This document shows, piece after piece, positions 15,616 to 23,485 of a stretch of DNA of 25,407 nucleotides. Position 1 is the stretch's first letter. The number at the start of each line of letters is the position of its first letter. The DNA comes from Gammaproteobacteria bacterium (GTDB lineage Bacteria; Pseudomonadota; Gammaproteobacteria; Granulosicoccales; Granulosicoccaceae): contig JAHQVR010000171.1 of the NCBI GenBank assembly GCA_019634245.1, positions 1-25,407 on the forward strand, in the 5' to 3' direction. The notes beneath the pieces were generated by a model. That model was not told where the DNA came from. It saw nothing but the letters and a program-made list of their open reading frames with translations, and did no database searches. Made by a program: the position numbers and the translations under genes.

Positions 15616-16509
15616 TTATTTTGATTTGAGTTTGCCTTCTCGAAAAATAATATACCAACCAGCGCCGAATATAATAATAGCGCCTATCACCGTTCCCAAA
15701 TCCAACGGTTCGCCAAACCAGAAAATGCCAATGATAGCGACCCAAATGAGTCGAGCAAAGTCCATAGACATAACAATGGCGGTATCTGCCATGCGCAAAG
15801 CTGTCGTCATAGAGTAGTGTCCAGCCGTCGCCAGTGCACCAATTAAAATGAGCATCGTGAATTGTGTGGCGGTTGGTGTTTGCCAGTAATAAAGTGCTAT
15901 CGGGAACGATAGAATAGTCAACGATAACGTCATCCATCCGACAATGCTCGTGGTGGAATCTGAACGTGAAAGCACTTTTACAATTGTCAAAGAGGAACCC
16001 CAGGCGATGGCGCTGAATAGAACGAGCAGTGCATATCGATTGAAACCAGAGGCCTCCGGTTGCAGCGCCACATAAACTCCCAAAAGACCAACCAGAATCG
16101 CAGCCCAACGTCGAACCCTCATTTTCTCTCTAAGCACCAGCCAGGCAATAAGTGTGGCGAATATAGTGGTGCTGAAGCTCAAAGCAGTTGCATTAGCAAT
16201 TGGTACCTTAGTGAGAGCATAAAACCAAGTTTGCATGGCGATGATGCCAATGAAGGCTCGCAAAACAGTAAGCCCGATGTGCTGGGTCTTCATCGATGCG
16301 ACACCCCCTTTCAGAATCAGAGGCAAAACGGCCACAAAACCAAAAAGATTTCGAAAAAATACGATAACAGCTGGTGGCAGATCACTACCCACATATCGAA
16401 CACAACTGTGCATAAGTGCTAGTAGAAGGGTTGCGAGGAGCATGTACAGAAGAGCTTTACGTTTGGCATCCGCTGTATCGCTTCCGGCTGAAGTTTGCTC
16501 GAATGCCAT
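15616..16509 (-). CDS. DMT superfamily (EamA) inner-membrane transporter
   Basis: A 297-residue very hydrophobic protein with about ten transmembrane segments in two EamA repeats (about residues 18-148 and 155-288). The second half ends in an FGEPLDLGTVIGAIIIFGAG segment typical of the family's helices 9-10. Members export or import amino acids, nucleosides or other small metabolites, and the substrate here is unknown. A basic lysine-containing tail follows the last helix. It is a single-gene unit: convergent with mtnN on one side and divergent from an esterase-like gene on the other. Confidence 0.88.
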   Translation of the reverse strand: MAFEQTSAGSDTADAKRKALLYMLLATLLLALMHSCVRYVGSDLPPAVIVFFRNLFGFVAVLPLILKGGVASMKTQHIGLTVLRAFIGIIAMQTWFYALTKVPIANATALSFSTTIFATLIAWLVLREKMRVRRWAAILVGLLGVYVALQPEASGFNRYALLVLFSAIAWGSSLTIVKVLSRSDSTTSIVGWMTLSLTILSFPIALYYWQTPTATQFTMLILIGALATAGHYSMTTALRMADTAIVMSMDFARLIWVAIIGIFWFGEPLDLGTVIGAIIIFGAGWYIIFREGKLKSK

Positions 16510-16576
16510 TAATTAGAGTGTAGCGTGTCCTGGCTTGAAAATTTGATCGTGTCAGGTACGAATCTTTTGATCTAAG

Positions 16577-16605
16577 GCTAGGAGTGATTTTGCTTCACTC
16601 CTAGC
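16577..16605. repeat. Perfect 11-bp stem-loop in a divergent intergenic region
   Basis: GCTAGGAGTGA (16577-16587) and TCACTCCTAGC (16595-16605) form a perfect 11-base stem around a seven-base TTTTGCT loop. TTCTT follows on the plus strand, giving it a terminator-like look there. Its place between two divergent genes is unusual for a terminator, and it may belong to an unrecognised small transcript or to the leader of the downstream hydrolase. Confidence 0.5.
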
Positions 16606-16660
16606 TTCTTATGGCCAAAAGTGTGGTTTTCGATTTACGGGCTGAATAGGAGCGTCTGCG

Positions 16661-16707
16661 CCTGAGTGCCACTTTCGCTGAGGGCGATCAAGTGCGCTAA
16701 ACTCAGG
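16661..16707 (+). repeat. Second stem-loop upstream of the alpha/beta hydrolase
   Basis: CCTGAGT (16661-16667) pairs with ACTCAGG (16701-16707), and inside it CACTT can pair with AAGTG, giving a two-tier hairpin. It lies 100 bases upstream of the hydrolase start and would be in its 5' leader if transcription begins farther upstream. Confidence 0.3.
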
Positions 16708-16806
16708 CCCGGTTTATTGTCTATTTAGAGTGCCGATGCAGATTTGGACCCACAATCTGGTAGTGATCTCTAATGCCGCGGGTAAAGACGTTCGGTCTGA
16801 GCCTTT

Positions 16807-17517
16807 ATGAAAAATATCGTACTGATACACGGTGCTTGGCATGGTGGTTGGGTTTGGCAGAAGGTCGCCACAAAGTTACGACGTGCTGGGCATTCGGTTT
16901 TCACACCCACGTTGACGGGGTTGGGCGAACGACAGCACTTGATCCAAGCCGTGGATGGTCCAGATGTTCATGTTGATGACGTTGTTAATCTAGCGAGTTT
17001 TCGCGAACTTGATAATGTTGTCCTGGTAGGGCATTCCTATGGCGGTATGATCGCCGCCAGTGCCGCTACTATTCTGGAGTCATGTTCAACTCACCTCGTT
17101 TTGTTGGATGCCTTGGTTCCGGAGAAAGCTGGACAGAGCCATTGGGAGATAGCCAGTGACGATGCACGCTTTACTAAAGAGCTATTGGAAACCTCAGAGT
17201 CGATTCCACCGACTGGATTTCATCGTTGGGCTGCCAGCAAACAACATCAGCAGTGGCTAGCTGATATGACAACGCCACATCCGGCTAGTACGTTTGTCAA
17301 AGGGGTGTCTCGGTTAAAGCATCCCAGCACGTTAAAACTGGAGCGATCTTATATTTTATGCACACGTCACACGCCATCACCGTTTGAAGCTATTTATGAG
17401 CGTCTAAAAAAAGATCCGCGCTGGGACTGTTTCAAACTCGATTGCCTTCACGACGCGATGGTTGATAAGCCGACAGAGCTTGCAGGATTAATCTGCCGCA
17501 TTGTTGATAGCGAATAG
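16807..17517 (+). CDS. Alpha/beta hydrolase, EstC/methylesterase-like
   Basis: A 236-residue alpha/beta-hydrolase. The N-terminal VLIHGAWHGGWVW segment (5-17) is the signature of the EstC/plant methylesterase/hydroxynitrile lyase-like group. The nucleophile elbow is G75-H-S77-Y-G-G, and H215 in LHDAMVDKP is the likely base. Relatives hydrolyse small esters; the natural substrate cannot be read. The ribosome site before the ATG is weak, with only a GAG-like word. It converges on the dehalogenase gene with 19 bases between stops, and is divergent from the DMT transporter across a gap of 297 bases rich in hairpins. Confidence 0.85.
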   Translation: MKNIVLIHGAWHGGWVWQKVATKLRRAGHSVFTPTLTGLGERQHLIQAVDGPDVHVDDVVNLASFRELDNVVLVGHSYGGMIAASAATILESCSTHLVLLDALVPEKAGQSHWEIASDDARFTKELLETSESIPPTGFHRWAASKQHQQWLADMTTPHPASTFVKGVSRLKHPSTLKLERSYILCTRHTPSPFEAIYERLKKDPRWDCFKLDCLHDAMVDKPTELAGLICRIVDSE

Positions 17518-17536
17518 GTCGCTACAAGTGGTGTTG

Positions 17537-18433
17537 TTAAGCGCCAAACTTTTCTAAAAACGGCAGTAGCTTTTCATTGACTAAATCGGGGTGCTCTTCG
17601 GCTAAATAGTGTCCGCCGGGTATGGCATCCCCCTGAACATTCGTGGCCCGTTGGCGCCACAACGTCAATGCATCAAAGCAGCGTTCGATGACACCGTTCA
17701 AACCCCATAACGCAAGCAAGGGGCACTGTACTCTATTGCCTTGTTGTATATCGAACTCATCGTGCTCCAGATCAATCGTTGCCGCTGCACGGTAGTCTTC
17801 TGTGGAAGCCCTGACTGTTTCTGGGTTTCTAAAGGCGGTTAAATAGCTTTGAAGTGCTTCTGGCGTGAAAATTTCCATCGATGAAGTTCCCAGCCCTAGC
17901 TTATGCATCATGTAAGCATCCGAATCTGCTGAAATCATGCGCTCTGGAAACGGGGCTGGTTGAATTAGAAAATACCAATGCCAATAGGCTCTGGCGAAGT
18001 CATCGCTGACATTGGCGTACATCTCGCGAGTGGGTGCTATATCCAAAACAGCCAATGCCTTGACTGCCGTCGGATGATCTACGGCCATTCGATGTGCTAC
18101 TCGACCGCCTCGATCGTGACCCACCACCGCAAATTGTTGAAAGCCTAGATGTGACATTAAATGAATCAAATCATCAGCCATCGCGCGTTTGCTAAAGGCG
18201 GTGTGTGACGCATCGCTCGGTGGTTTGTCCGAGTCACCATAGCCAATCAAATCGGCGGCAATCACAGTATGCTGTCTGGCCAAGTCGGGTGTTACCTTAT
18301 GCCACATCATATGAGTTTGAGGATACCCATGCAGAAGCAGTAGGGGAGGACCCTTACCGCCAATAACCCCATTAATATGACGACCTGGCCTGCCTGATTT
18401 GAAATGCTTAAAACCTGAAAATGAATCTGTCAT
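17537..18433 (-). CDS. Alpha/beta hydrolase of the fluoroacetate dehalogenase type
   Basis: A 298-residue alpha/beta-hydrolase. The nucleophile elbow is G105-H-D107-R-G-G-R111, so Asp is the nucleophile, as in dehalogenases and epoxide hydrolases. Residues that define fluoroacetate dehalogenase are all present: D107 (nucleophile), R108 and R111 (carboxylate grip), D131 and H275 (catalytic pair), and the fluoride pocket H152, W153 and Y214. Known enzymes of this type, for example from Rhodopseudomonas palustris, hydrolyse fluoroacetate to glycolate and often accept chloro- or bromoacetate. Natural substrates are debated. It lies 31 bases downstream of the GH36 gene on the same strand and probably shares its transcript. 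Ribosome site is poor. An epoxide hydrolase is the main alternative, but the HW pair argues against it. Confidence 0.85.
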   Translation of the reverse strand: MTDSFSGFKHFKSGRPGRHINGVIGGKGPPLLLLHGYPQTHMMWHKVTPDLARQHTVIAADLIGYGDSDKPPSDASHTAFSKRAMADDLIHLMSHLGFQQFAVVGHDRGGRVAHRMAVDHPTAVKALAVLDIAPTREMYANVSDDFARAYWHWYFLIQPAPFPERMISADSDAYMMHKLGLGTSSMEIFTPEALQSYLTAFRNPETVRASTEDYRAAATIDLEHDEFDIQQGNRVQCPLLALWGLNGVIERCFDALTLWRQRATNVQGDAIPGGHYLAEEHPDLVNEKLLPFLEKFGA

Positions 18434-18464
18434 GGGCGTTTTATACTAAACAGTAGTCGTCCTA

Positions 18465-20636
18465 TTAAACACGTTGACCGTACACCAAAAAGAGGGAATC
18501 TGGCATTGCGAATGGAAGTATCAAACCAACTTGCATCAAGCTAGCGCCGCTCAACGTCACTCCGTTTTTGTCGAACAAAGGACTATCGAATATGCGAGTT
18601 GCCCAAGGGTTTATATCCTCTGGGTTAACCAGTTGAACGCGATAATGAGCCTGTGGTTCTAGGCCGAGTAGATATATGGGGGCCGTCGTTTCGTTATTTG
18701 GTACGTCAAGTGTGCCAGCGTAGAGCAGAAACTGTGATTGGTCTTCTGCAACAAACACGTTCGACAAAGCTTCGTTACCATGTGTGTCAAGTCGATATTG
18801 CTTCGATCGATGCATCCATTGCCTATGTTGCTTATACAGCCGGGTGTACCGGCTCAGCGTATCAAAGTCGGTCTGCGATAACTCTGAAAGGTCAGCCTCA
18901 ATACCCATGCTGCCAGAAGTTGCAACGCCGGCACGAAAGGCCATCGACAATTGACGGGCTGAGGTATGGCAAAGCGCTGCACCCACGTGACTACCATAGG
19001 TTTCCGGCGGAAGAAACAAAAACGCCTGGTTTTGTATTTTCCATCGCTCGTGCGCATCGTGTGAATCCGACAGCCAGAAACGTTGAACGTGTTGCAGAAC
19101 TCCATAATCGATTCGGCCACCACCGGAGGCACATGATTCCAGTTCTACTGTGGGATGGGCCGAACGAACTCTGGCAAGCAAAGACCTAAGCGCCTTCGAT
19201 TGTCGGATGAGCACCGGGAATCCATCAGAGTCAATAGGCCGAGTGATATCCCGGTTCATATCCCATTTAACATAATCCACTGCGTGGTTGCTTAGCAAAG
19301 AGTCTATGCGTTCGAACAGATATTCGGTGACCTCGCGGATAGTGAGGTCCAGCACTAATTGCTGACGGCCGGTTCGATGGTGAGCGTTGCCGTGCGCCAA
19401 TATCCATTCAGGATGTTCTTTGGCCAGAGTGCTGTCTTGATTGATCATCTCGGGCTCTATCCAAAGGCCGAAAGTCATCGACAGCGAGTGGATATGATCA
19501 ATGAGCGGTGCAAGCCCATCGGGATATTTTTTCTCGTCGACATACCAATCACCTAAGCTGGTGGTGTCGTCGTTGCGGGAAAATTCAGCCGTGCCAAACC
19601 AGCCATCATCGAGCACAAATCGTTCAGCGCCCACTTGGCTAGCTTGCTTGGCAAGGCGTTTTAATACCTCTACATCATGATCAAAATAAACCGCTTCCCA
19701 GCAATTGTAATGAATGGGTCGTGGCTTATCCGGAAAAGGGTAGGTAATCACGTGGTGACGCACGTAATCTTGAAAAGCGTGAGAAAGTCCGTTCAAACCT
19801 ATGGTTGAAAATGCCCATACATTGCGTCCGGACGAAACGGATTGATCAGGATCTACCCATTGTTCTTCAGGAAAGCCGCTCTGAATTTGTCGCCTGCCAT
19901 CTGGAATTTCCTCGATAAACATCCGATGAAGATCGGAGTCGACAAAATGTACAGCGGTGACGGTGCCTTGACAAAAGGTCGCCTGTGGTTCGGCTACGAT
20001 CATCGCTGCAAAATGATCAAACCCGGTGCGTCCGCGCAGATTCTCACGCAGGTGTATGCCACGGGTAATGGGTTTTCGGATCGGTGTGAATTCGTGGGTC
20101 CAACGCCCTTCATACTCGATGAGATCAGTCATGCGCTGCGGAGCACTGAATACAGGAGTGGACAGCCAATTCACTCGATACCGCTGGCTGGATTGATTAC
20201 TCAGAGTTGTTTCTGTGCTTAACACAGTAGCCTTGTCTGGCACATTGAATGTTAAACCCACTGCCAGGCCGTACGTGTCATCCTCGGCCACGAATTCAAT
20301 GCGGGTTGGCGAGCACTGCGTCTTCCGCAGTTTGAACTGCGTCAACACGGCTCGGCCCATGTCATCATAAACCTCTAGTCCTGTCCGGCCCAGAAAGCCT
20401 TGTCCTTGCTCGGGAAGAATCGATAGGGGTGCCAGTTGGTCCATTGTCCCTGGTGTTATTGGCCGTACACTGCAACGGGCCAGAGCATCCAAATCTTCCT
20501 CGAGTGAAAGTGCACGTCCCGAATACATGACTTCAGGTAAAGACTGGTCAACGGATACAAAAACCAGAGTGTGATCGCCGCTGGGGATATCGAGCCGCCA
20601 AGTTTGGATCGTGGGTGAGGAATTTATTGCAGTCAT
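18465..20636 (-). CDS. GH36 alpha-galactosidase, cytoplasmic
   Basis: A 723-residue glycoside hydrolase of family 36, the normal length for bacterial alpha-galactosidases. The N-terminal beta-sandwich (to about 310) is followed by the catalytic barrel with FVLDDGWFG (340-348), LWIEPEM (391-397), YVKWDMNR (455-462) whose D459 is the nucleophile, and SCASGGGR (501-508) leading to WLSD with D524 as acid/base. A small C-terminal beta domain ends the protein. No signal peptide is seen, so it should cleave terminal alpha-galactose from melibiose, raffinose or similar sugars inside the cell. It diverges from the ABC importer ATPase gene across 152 bases that hold a 17-base dyad operator, which supports a shared function in alpha-galactoside use. 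No strong ribosome site precedes the ATG. Confidence 0.95.
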   Translation of the reverse strand: MTAINSSPTIQTWRLDIPSGDHTLVFVSVDQSLPEVMYSGRALSLEEDLDALARCSVRPITPGTMDQLAPLSILPEQGQGFLGRTGLEVYDDMGRAVLTQFKLRKTQCSPTRIEFVAEDDTYGLAVGLTFNVPDKATVLSTETTLSNQSSQRYRVNWLSTPVFSAPQRMTDLIEYEGRWTHEFTPIRKPITRGIHLRENLRGRTGFDHFAAMIVAEPQATFCQGTVTAVHFVDSDLHRMFIEEIPDGRRQIQSGFPEEQWVDPDQSVSSGRNVWAFSTIGLNGLSHAFQDYVRHHVITYPFPDKPRPIHYNCWEAVYFDHDVEVLKRLAKQASQVGAERFVLDDGWFGTAEFSRNDDTTSLGDWYVDEKKYPDGLAPLIDHIHSLSMTFGLWIEPEMINQDSTLAKEHPEWILAHGNAHHRTGRQQLVLDLTIREVTEYLFERIDSLLSNHAVDYVKWDMNRDITRPIDSDGFPVLIRQSKALRSLLARVRSAHPTVELESCASGGGRIDYGVLQHVQRFWLSDSHDAHERWKIQNQAFLFLPPETYGSHVGAALCHTSARQLSMAFRAGVATSGSMGIEADLSELSQTDFDTLSRYTRLYKQHRQWMHRSKQYRLDTHGNEALSNVFVAEDQSQFLLYAGTLDVPNNETTAPIYLLGLEPQAHYRVQLVNPEDINPWATRIFDSPLFDKNGVTLSGASLMQVGLILPFAMPDSLFLVYGQRV

Positions 20637-20681
20637 CTATAGTTAGCGCTGGTGTAATGGTTAAAGTGCAAGTGGTGCATG

Positions 20682-20698
20682 GAGAATGATCAGTTCTC
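20682..20698. promoter_or_regulatory. 17-bp dyad operator, copy 1 (GH36/ATPase divergent promoter)
   Basis: GAGAATGATCAGTTCTC: five-base arms GAGAA and TTCTC around a seven-base core. The centre lies 54 bases upstream of the GH36 start and 99 bases upstream of the ATPase start. A near copy is at 21918-21934 with 14 of 17 bases equal. Probably the binding site of a local sugar-responsive regulator that is not encoded in this window. Confidence 0.6.
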
Positions 20699-20775
20699 GT
20701 TTAAGCTTGCTTTTGTTGTGTCGAGGAGTTTACGCTGCTATGACGTATCGTGTGCAGCCTCTTTCGGCCCAGTAT

Positions 20776-20780
20776 GGAGG
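20776..20780 (+). promoter_or_regulatory. Ribosome binding site that fixes a TTG start for the ABC ATPase
   Basis: GGAGG lies eight bases before the TTG at 20789. The upstream GTG at 20750 and ATG at 20774 have no such site, and starting at TTG gives an N-terminus (MADVHLRQL) like that of other sugar-importer ATPases. Confidence 0.65.
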
Positions 20781-20788
20781 AATACTCA

Positions 20789-21871
20789 TTGGCAGATGTC
20801 CATCTACGACAACTTAAAAAATCCTTTGGGGACGTTGATGTGATCCATGGGGTGGACTTGTCGATTGATTCAGGCGAGTTCACGGTTTTTGTGGGTCCAT
20901 CCGGTTGTGGCAAATCGACCTTGTTGCGACTCGTCGCCGGCCTTGAGGATGCCACATCGGGCACTATCCACATCGACAACAGTGACGTGACGCAGGTCGA
21001 GGCAGCCGATCGTGGCATAGCTATGGTATTCCAATCCTATGCACTTTATCCGCATATGTCGGTGAGAGAAAACATGGGGTTTGGCTTGAAGATGACCGGC
21101 CATGAGGCATCGTTGGTCGAGGAGCGGGTGAACAAAGCCGCTGCCATCTTGCACCTCGAGCCGCTATTGGATCGAAAACCAAAGCAGCTTTCGGGTGGAC
21201 AGCGACAGCGTGTTGCCATAGGCCGCTCTATAGTCCGGGAGCCTAAAGTCTTTCTGTTTGATGAGCCGTTGTCAAATTTGGACGCTGAATTACGCGTAAG
21301 GATGCGACTGGAGATAGCCAAGTTACACGATGATTTGGGTGCAACGATGATTTATGTCACCCATGATCAAGTCGAAGCCATGACTCTGGCAGATAAAATA
21401 GTGGTACTAAGAGCGGGTGTTATCGAACAAGTAGGCGCACCGATGCACTTATACAACGATCCTGATAACGCCTTTGTGGGAGGCTTCATCGGTTCTCCAA
21501 AAATGAATTTGCTCAATGCAACGGTCTTGGAATCCAGCGCCGATTCAGCCAGTATTCAACTGCTTGATTACGGTAGCGAACCGTTCAAAATTCCTTGCAC
21601 GTCCACACTTGCTGATGGGGCCAGTGTACAACTGGGAATTCGTCCAGAACACTTCGATCCCGGCGGCGATGCTACGCTAACGGCTGACATAGAAGTTATA
21701 GAAAATCTTGGCGGTGTGTCTTACGGGTATGCAGGTGCTGACAGCGATGATCCACTGACCGTGGGTTTGACTGAAGATCAAGTAACATCAGCGGGTAAGG
21801 GTTTTCAGGCCCGGTTCGATGCAAGCCGCGCCTTTATTTTCGATCCTAGTTCGACGTTGAGAATTCGGTAA
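20789..21871 (+). CDS. Carbohydrate ABC importer ATPase (MalK/UgpC/MsmX type)
   Basis: A 360-residue ATPase from the TTG start (a GTG at 20750 would add 13 residues). Walker A is GPSGCGKST at 36-44, followed by the Q-loop in [10 protein letters not shown], the signature LSGGQRQR, Walker B VFLFDEP with a D-loop SNLD, and the switch histidine in YVTHDQ. The last 120 residues form the OB-fold regulatory domain typical of MalK-like ATPases, including GIRPEHF. It should power uptake of an oligosaccharide through the two permeases encoded downstream. It diverges from GH36 and is followed by a 298-base gap and the binding-protein gene, so the ATPase may be transcribed separately from, or read through into, the rest. 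Confidence 0.95.
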   Translation: MADVHLRQLKKSFGDVDVIHGVDLSIDSGEFTVFVGPSGCGKSTLLRLVAGLEDATSGTIHIDNSDVTQVEAADRGIAMVFQSYALYPHMSVRENMGFGLKMTGHEASLVEERVNKAAAILHLEPLLDRKPKQLSGGQRQRVAIGRSIVREPKVFLFDEPLSNLDAELRVRMRLEIAKLHDDLGATMIYVTHDQVEAMTLADKIVVLRAGVIEQVGAPMHLYNDPDNAFVGGFIGSPKMNLLNATVLESSADSASIQLLDYGSEPFKIPCTSTLADGASVQLGIRPEHFDPGGDATLTADIEVIENLGGVSYGYAGADSDDPLTVGLTEDQVTSAGKGFQARFDASRAFIFDPSSTLRIR

Positions 21872-21905
21872 CACGGTAAACCACAGCAGTTCCCGTTTGC
21901 GTGTT
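21870..21905 (+). terminator. Hairpin at the end of the ABC ATPase gene, possible weak terminator
   Basis: AACACG (21870-21875, overlapping the stop codon) pairs with CGTGTT (21900-21905), and AAAC with GTTT just inside, across a small internal loop. No T-run follows, so it may slow or partly end transcription before the binding-protein gene, or protect the 3' end. Confidence 0.3.
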
Positions 21906-21917
21906 CGGTGGCTAGCA

Positions 21918-21934
21918 GTGAATGACCAGTTCAC
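21918..21934. promoter_or_regulatory. 17-bp dyad operator, copy 2 (upstream of the binding-protein gene)
   Basis: GTGAATGACCAGTTCAC: arms GTGAA and TTCAC around the same core as copy 1. Positions 2 and 16 changed together relative to copy 1 (A/T to T/A), keeping the dyad. The centre is 244 bases upstream of the binding-protein ATG. Its right arm overlaps a possible -35 box. Confidence 0.6.
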
Positions 21935-21959
21935 GAATGTGTACGAGACTGCCAATAAT
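21930..21959 (+). promoter_or_regulatory. Candidate promoter for the binding protein-permease genes
   Basis: TTCACG (21930-21935) and AATAAT (21954-21959) with an 18-base spacer approximate a sigma-70 promoter. The -35 box overlaps the right arm of the dyad operator, which would suit repression. If used, the leader before the binding-protein gene would be about 200 bases. Match is modest and unproven. Confidence 0.3.
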
Positions 21960-22169
21960 TTAGAACCAAATTGGTGCAAACGTAAAGAATCAATAGTAAA
22001 GCTATTTCACGTGTATTAGATAACTTTCCTAAAGCGGCTTTTATGATTCACTTGGGCAACGTCGCTACAACGAAGTGCTATCATGCAAAGCTGGTTTTAT
22101 CGAATACCAAAACACATCGTCCCCGATGTTGATGGGGCATAAGCAGTATCCCTTGGAGGAGTTCTATTA

Positions 22170-23402
22170 ATGAAGTACATTCTTAAATCGACAATTTTAA
22201 GTGTTGCTTTGTCAGCTGCGGCATCAACTGCCTTGGCGGCCGATTTGGTCATCAATTTCGATGATCCGAATCCTGGTCCCAAAGCGGGATTTGAAGCAGC
22301 GGTTGAAGCGTTCAAAGCAGCGAACCCTGACGTTAACGTCATTGTTAACATTAACGATCGCGAAGCTCACAAAACCGCTATCCGTAATTTTCTATCCGCT
22401 GATGCACCGGATATCACCTCCTGGTACCCGGGCAATCGTATGGCACCGTTCGTCAACGCCGGATTATTCGAGGACGTGTCTGATCTTTGGGATGAGCAAG
22501 GTTTTCACGACACTTTGGCTGCGATAAAGCCAACGATGACGATCGATGGCAAGCAGTGGGGCGTTCCCTACACCTACTACCAGTGGGGCGTTTACTACCG
22601 CAAAGATATTTTCGATAAATTGAATTTGTCAGAACCCACTAACTGGGAAGAATTCAACGCAGTCGCCAACACGTTGAAAGAGGCTGGCGTTACACCCATA
22701 ACCATCGGTACTAAGTTCTTGTGGACGGCCGCTGGTGTCTTCGACTACTTGAATCTTCGAACCAATGGCTATGAGGTACACAACGACCTGACCGCTGGCA
22801 AAGTCAAGTACAGCGATCCTCGCATCAAAGCAGTATTTGAAACCTGGAAAGAAATGGTCGATAACGGTTATTTTGTTAAAAACCACGCCACCATGTCTTG
22901 GCAGGATGCGATCGCACCGTTTGCCAATGGTGATGCTGCGATGTACGTAATGGGTAACTTCTCAGTAGACGGCTATAAAAATGCTGGCTTGACAGAAGAC
23001 CAGATCGATTATTTCCAGTTTCCAGAAATCACGCCTGGTCTCCCACGCGCCGAAGAAGCGCCAGCGGATGCGTTCTTTATTCCCACTCGGGCTAAGAACA
23101 AAGAAGATGCGCGTAAATTTCTGGCATTCATCGCTCAGCCGGATATCCAAACTGAGTGGAACAAAACGATCGGCCAGTTACCTGTGAATAAAAATTCGCA
23201 AGTCGGTGATAGCAAGTTCTTAACAGAAGGCTTTGAGACTCTGTCAACGGCGGCTGGCTTAGCTCAGTTCTACGACCGTGATGCGCCTGCAGAAATGGCA
23301 AAGGCTGGCATGGAAGGTTTTCAAGAGTTCATGCTGGATACGTCAAAAATGAATGAAATCCTGCGTCGTTTGGACAAGGTCCAGGAAGAAGTGTACGAGT
23401 AA
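22170..23402 (+). CDS. Carbohydrate ABC importer solute-binding protein (family 1)
   Basis: A 410-residue periplasmic binding protein. A Sec signal peptide (K2, K6, hydrophobic core, ALA at 21-23) should be cleaved before A24. The mature protein has the family-1 extracellular binding-protein pattern: an early FEAAVEAFKAANPDV segment, WYPGNRMAPFVNAGLFEDVS, a GVPYTYYQWGVYYRKD substrate-lobe segment, and an ARKFLAFIAQPDIQ segment near the C-terminus. It should deliver an oligosaccharide to the permeases encoded downstream. A strong GGAGGAG site lies eight bases before the ATG. A strong hairpin follows the stop and would favour higher levels of this mRNA segment than of the permeases, as seen in other binding-protein operons. 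The alpha-galactoside substrate is inferred from the adjacent GH36 gene. Confidence 0.94.
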   Translation: MKYILKSTILSVALSAAASTALAADLVINFDDPNPGPKAGFEAAVEAFKAANPDVNVIVNINDREAHKTAIRNFLSADAPDITSWYPGNRMAPFVNAGLFEDVSDLWDEQGFHDTLAAIKPTMTIDGKQWGVPYTYYQWGVYYRKDIFDKLNLSEPTNWEEFNAVANTLKEAGVTPITIGTKFLWTAAGVFDYLNLRTNGYEVHNDLTAGKVKYSDPRIKAVFETWKEMVDNGYFVKNHATMSWQDAIAPFANGDAAMYVMGNFSVDGYKNAGLTEDQIDYFQFPEITPGLPRAEEAPADAFFIPTRAKNKEDARKFLAFIAQPDIQTEWNKTIGQLPVNKNSQVGDSKFLTEGFETLSTAAGLAQFYDRDAPAEMAKAGMEGFQEFMLDTSKMNEILRRLDKVQEEVYE

Positions 23403-23417
23403 GATGTTCTGTGAACT

Positions 23418-23445
23418 CAACCCCTGCGGTATTGCGGGGGTTGAT
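23418..23445 (+). terminator. Strong hairpin between binding-protein and permease genes
   Basis: CAACCCCTGC (23419-23428) pairs with GCGGGGGTTG (23435-23444) with one U-G wobble, plus an outer T-A pair, giving an 11-base stem and a six-base loop. No proper T-run follows, so it is more likely a partial terminator or mRNA-stabilising element than a full stop. Confidence 0.6.
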
Positions 23446-23485
23446 GTCTGTTATACCTACCTGAGAGCGGCGGAGTGTTTGGCCA

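Noticed and set aside
15476..16108. A 210-codon minus-strand frame overlapping the DMT transporter gene
   Set aside because: It runs in another frame of the same strand as a clear EamA transporter, and is rich in Cys, His, Trp and Arg with no family pattern, as expected for a shadow frame.
18653..19189. A 178-codon plus-strand frame inside the GH36 gene
   Set aside because: Antisense to the GH36 catalytic domain, whose motifs are intact; the antisense translation shows no known domain.
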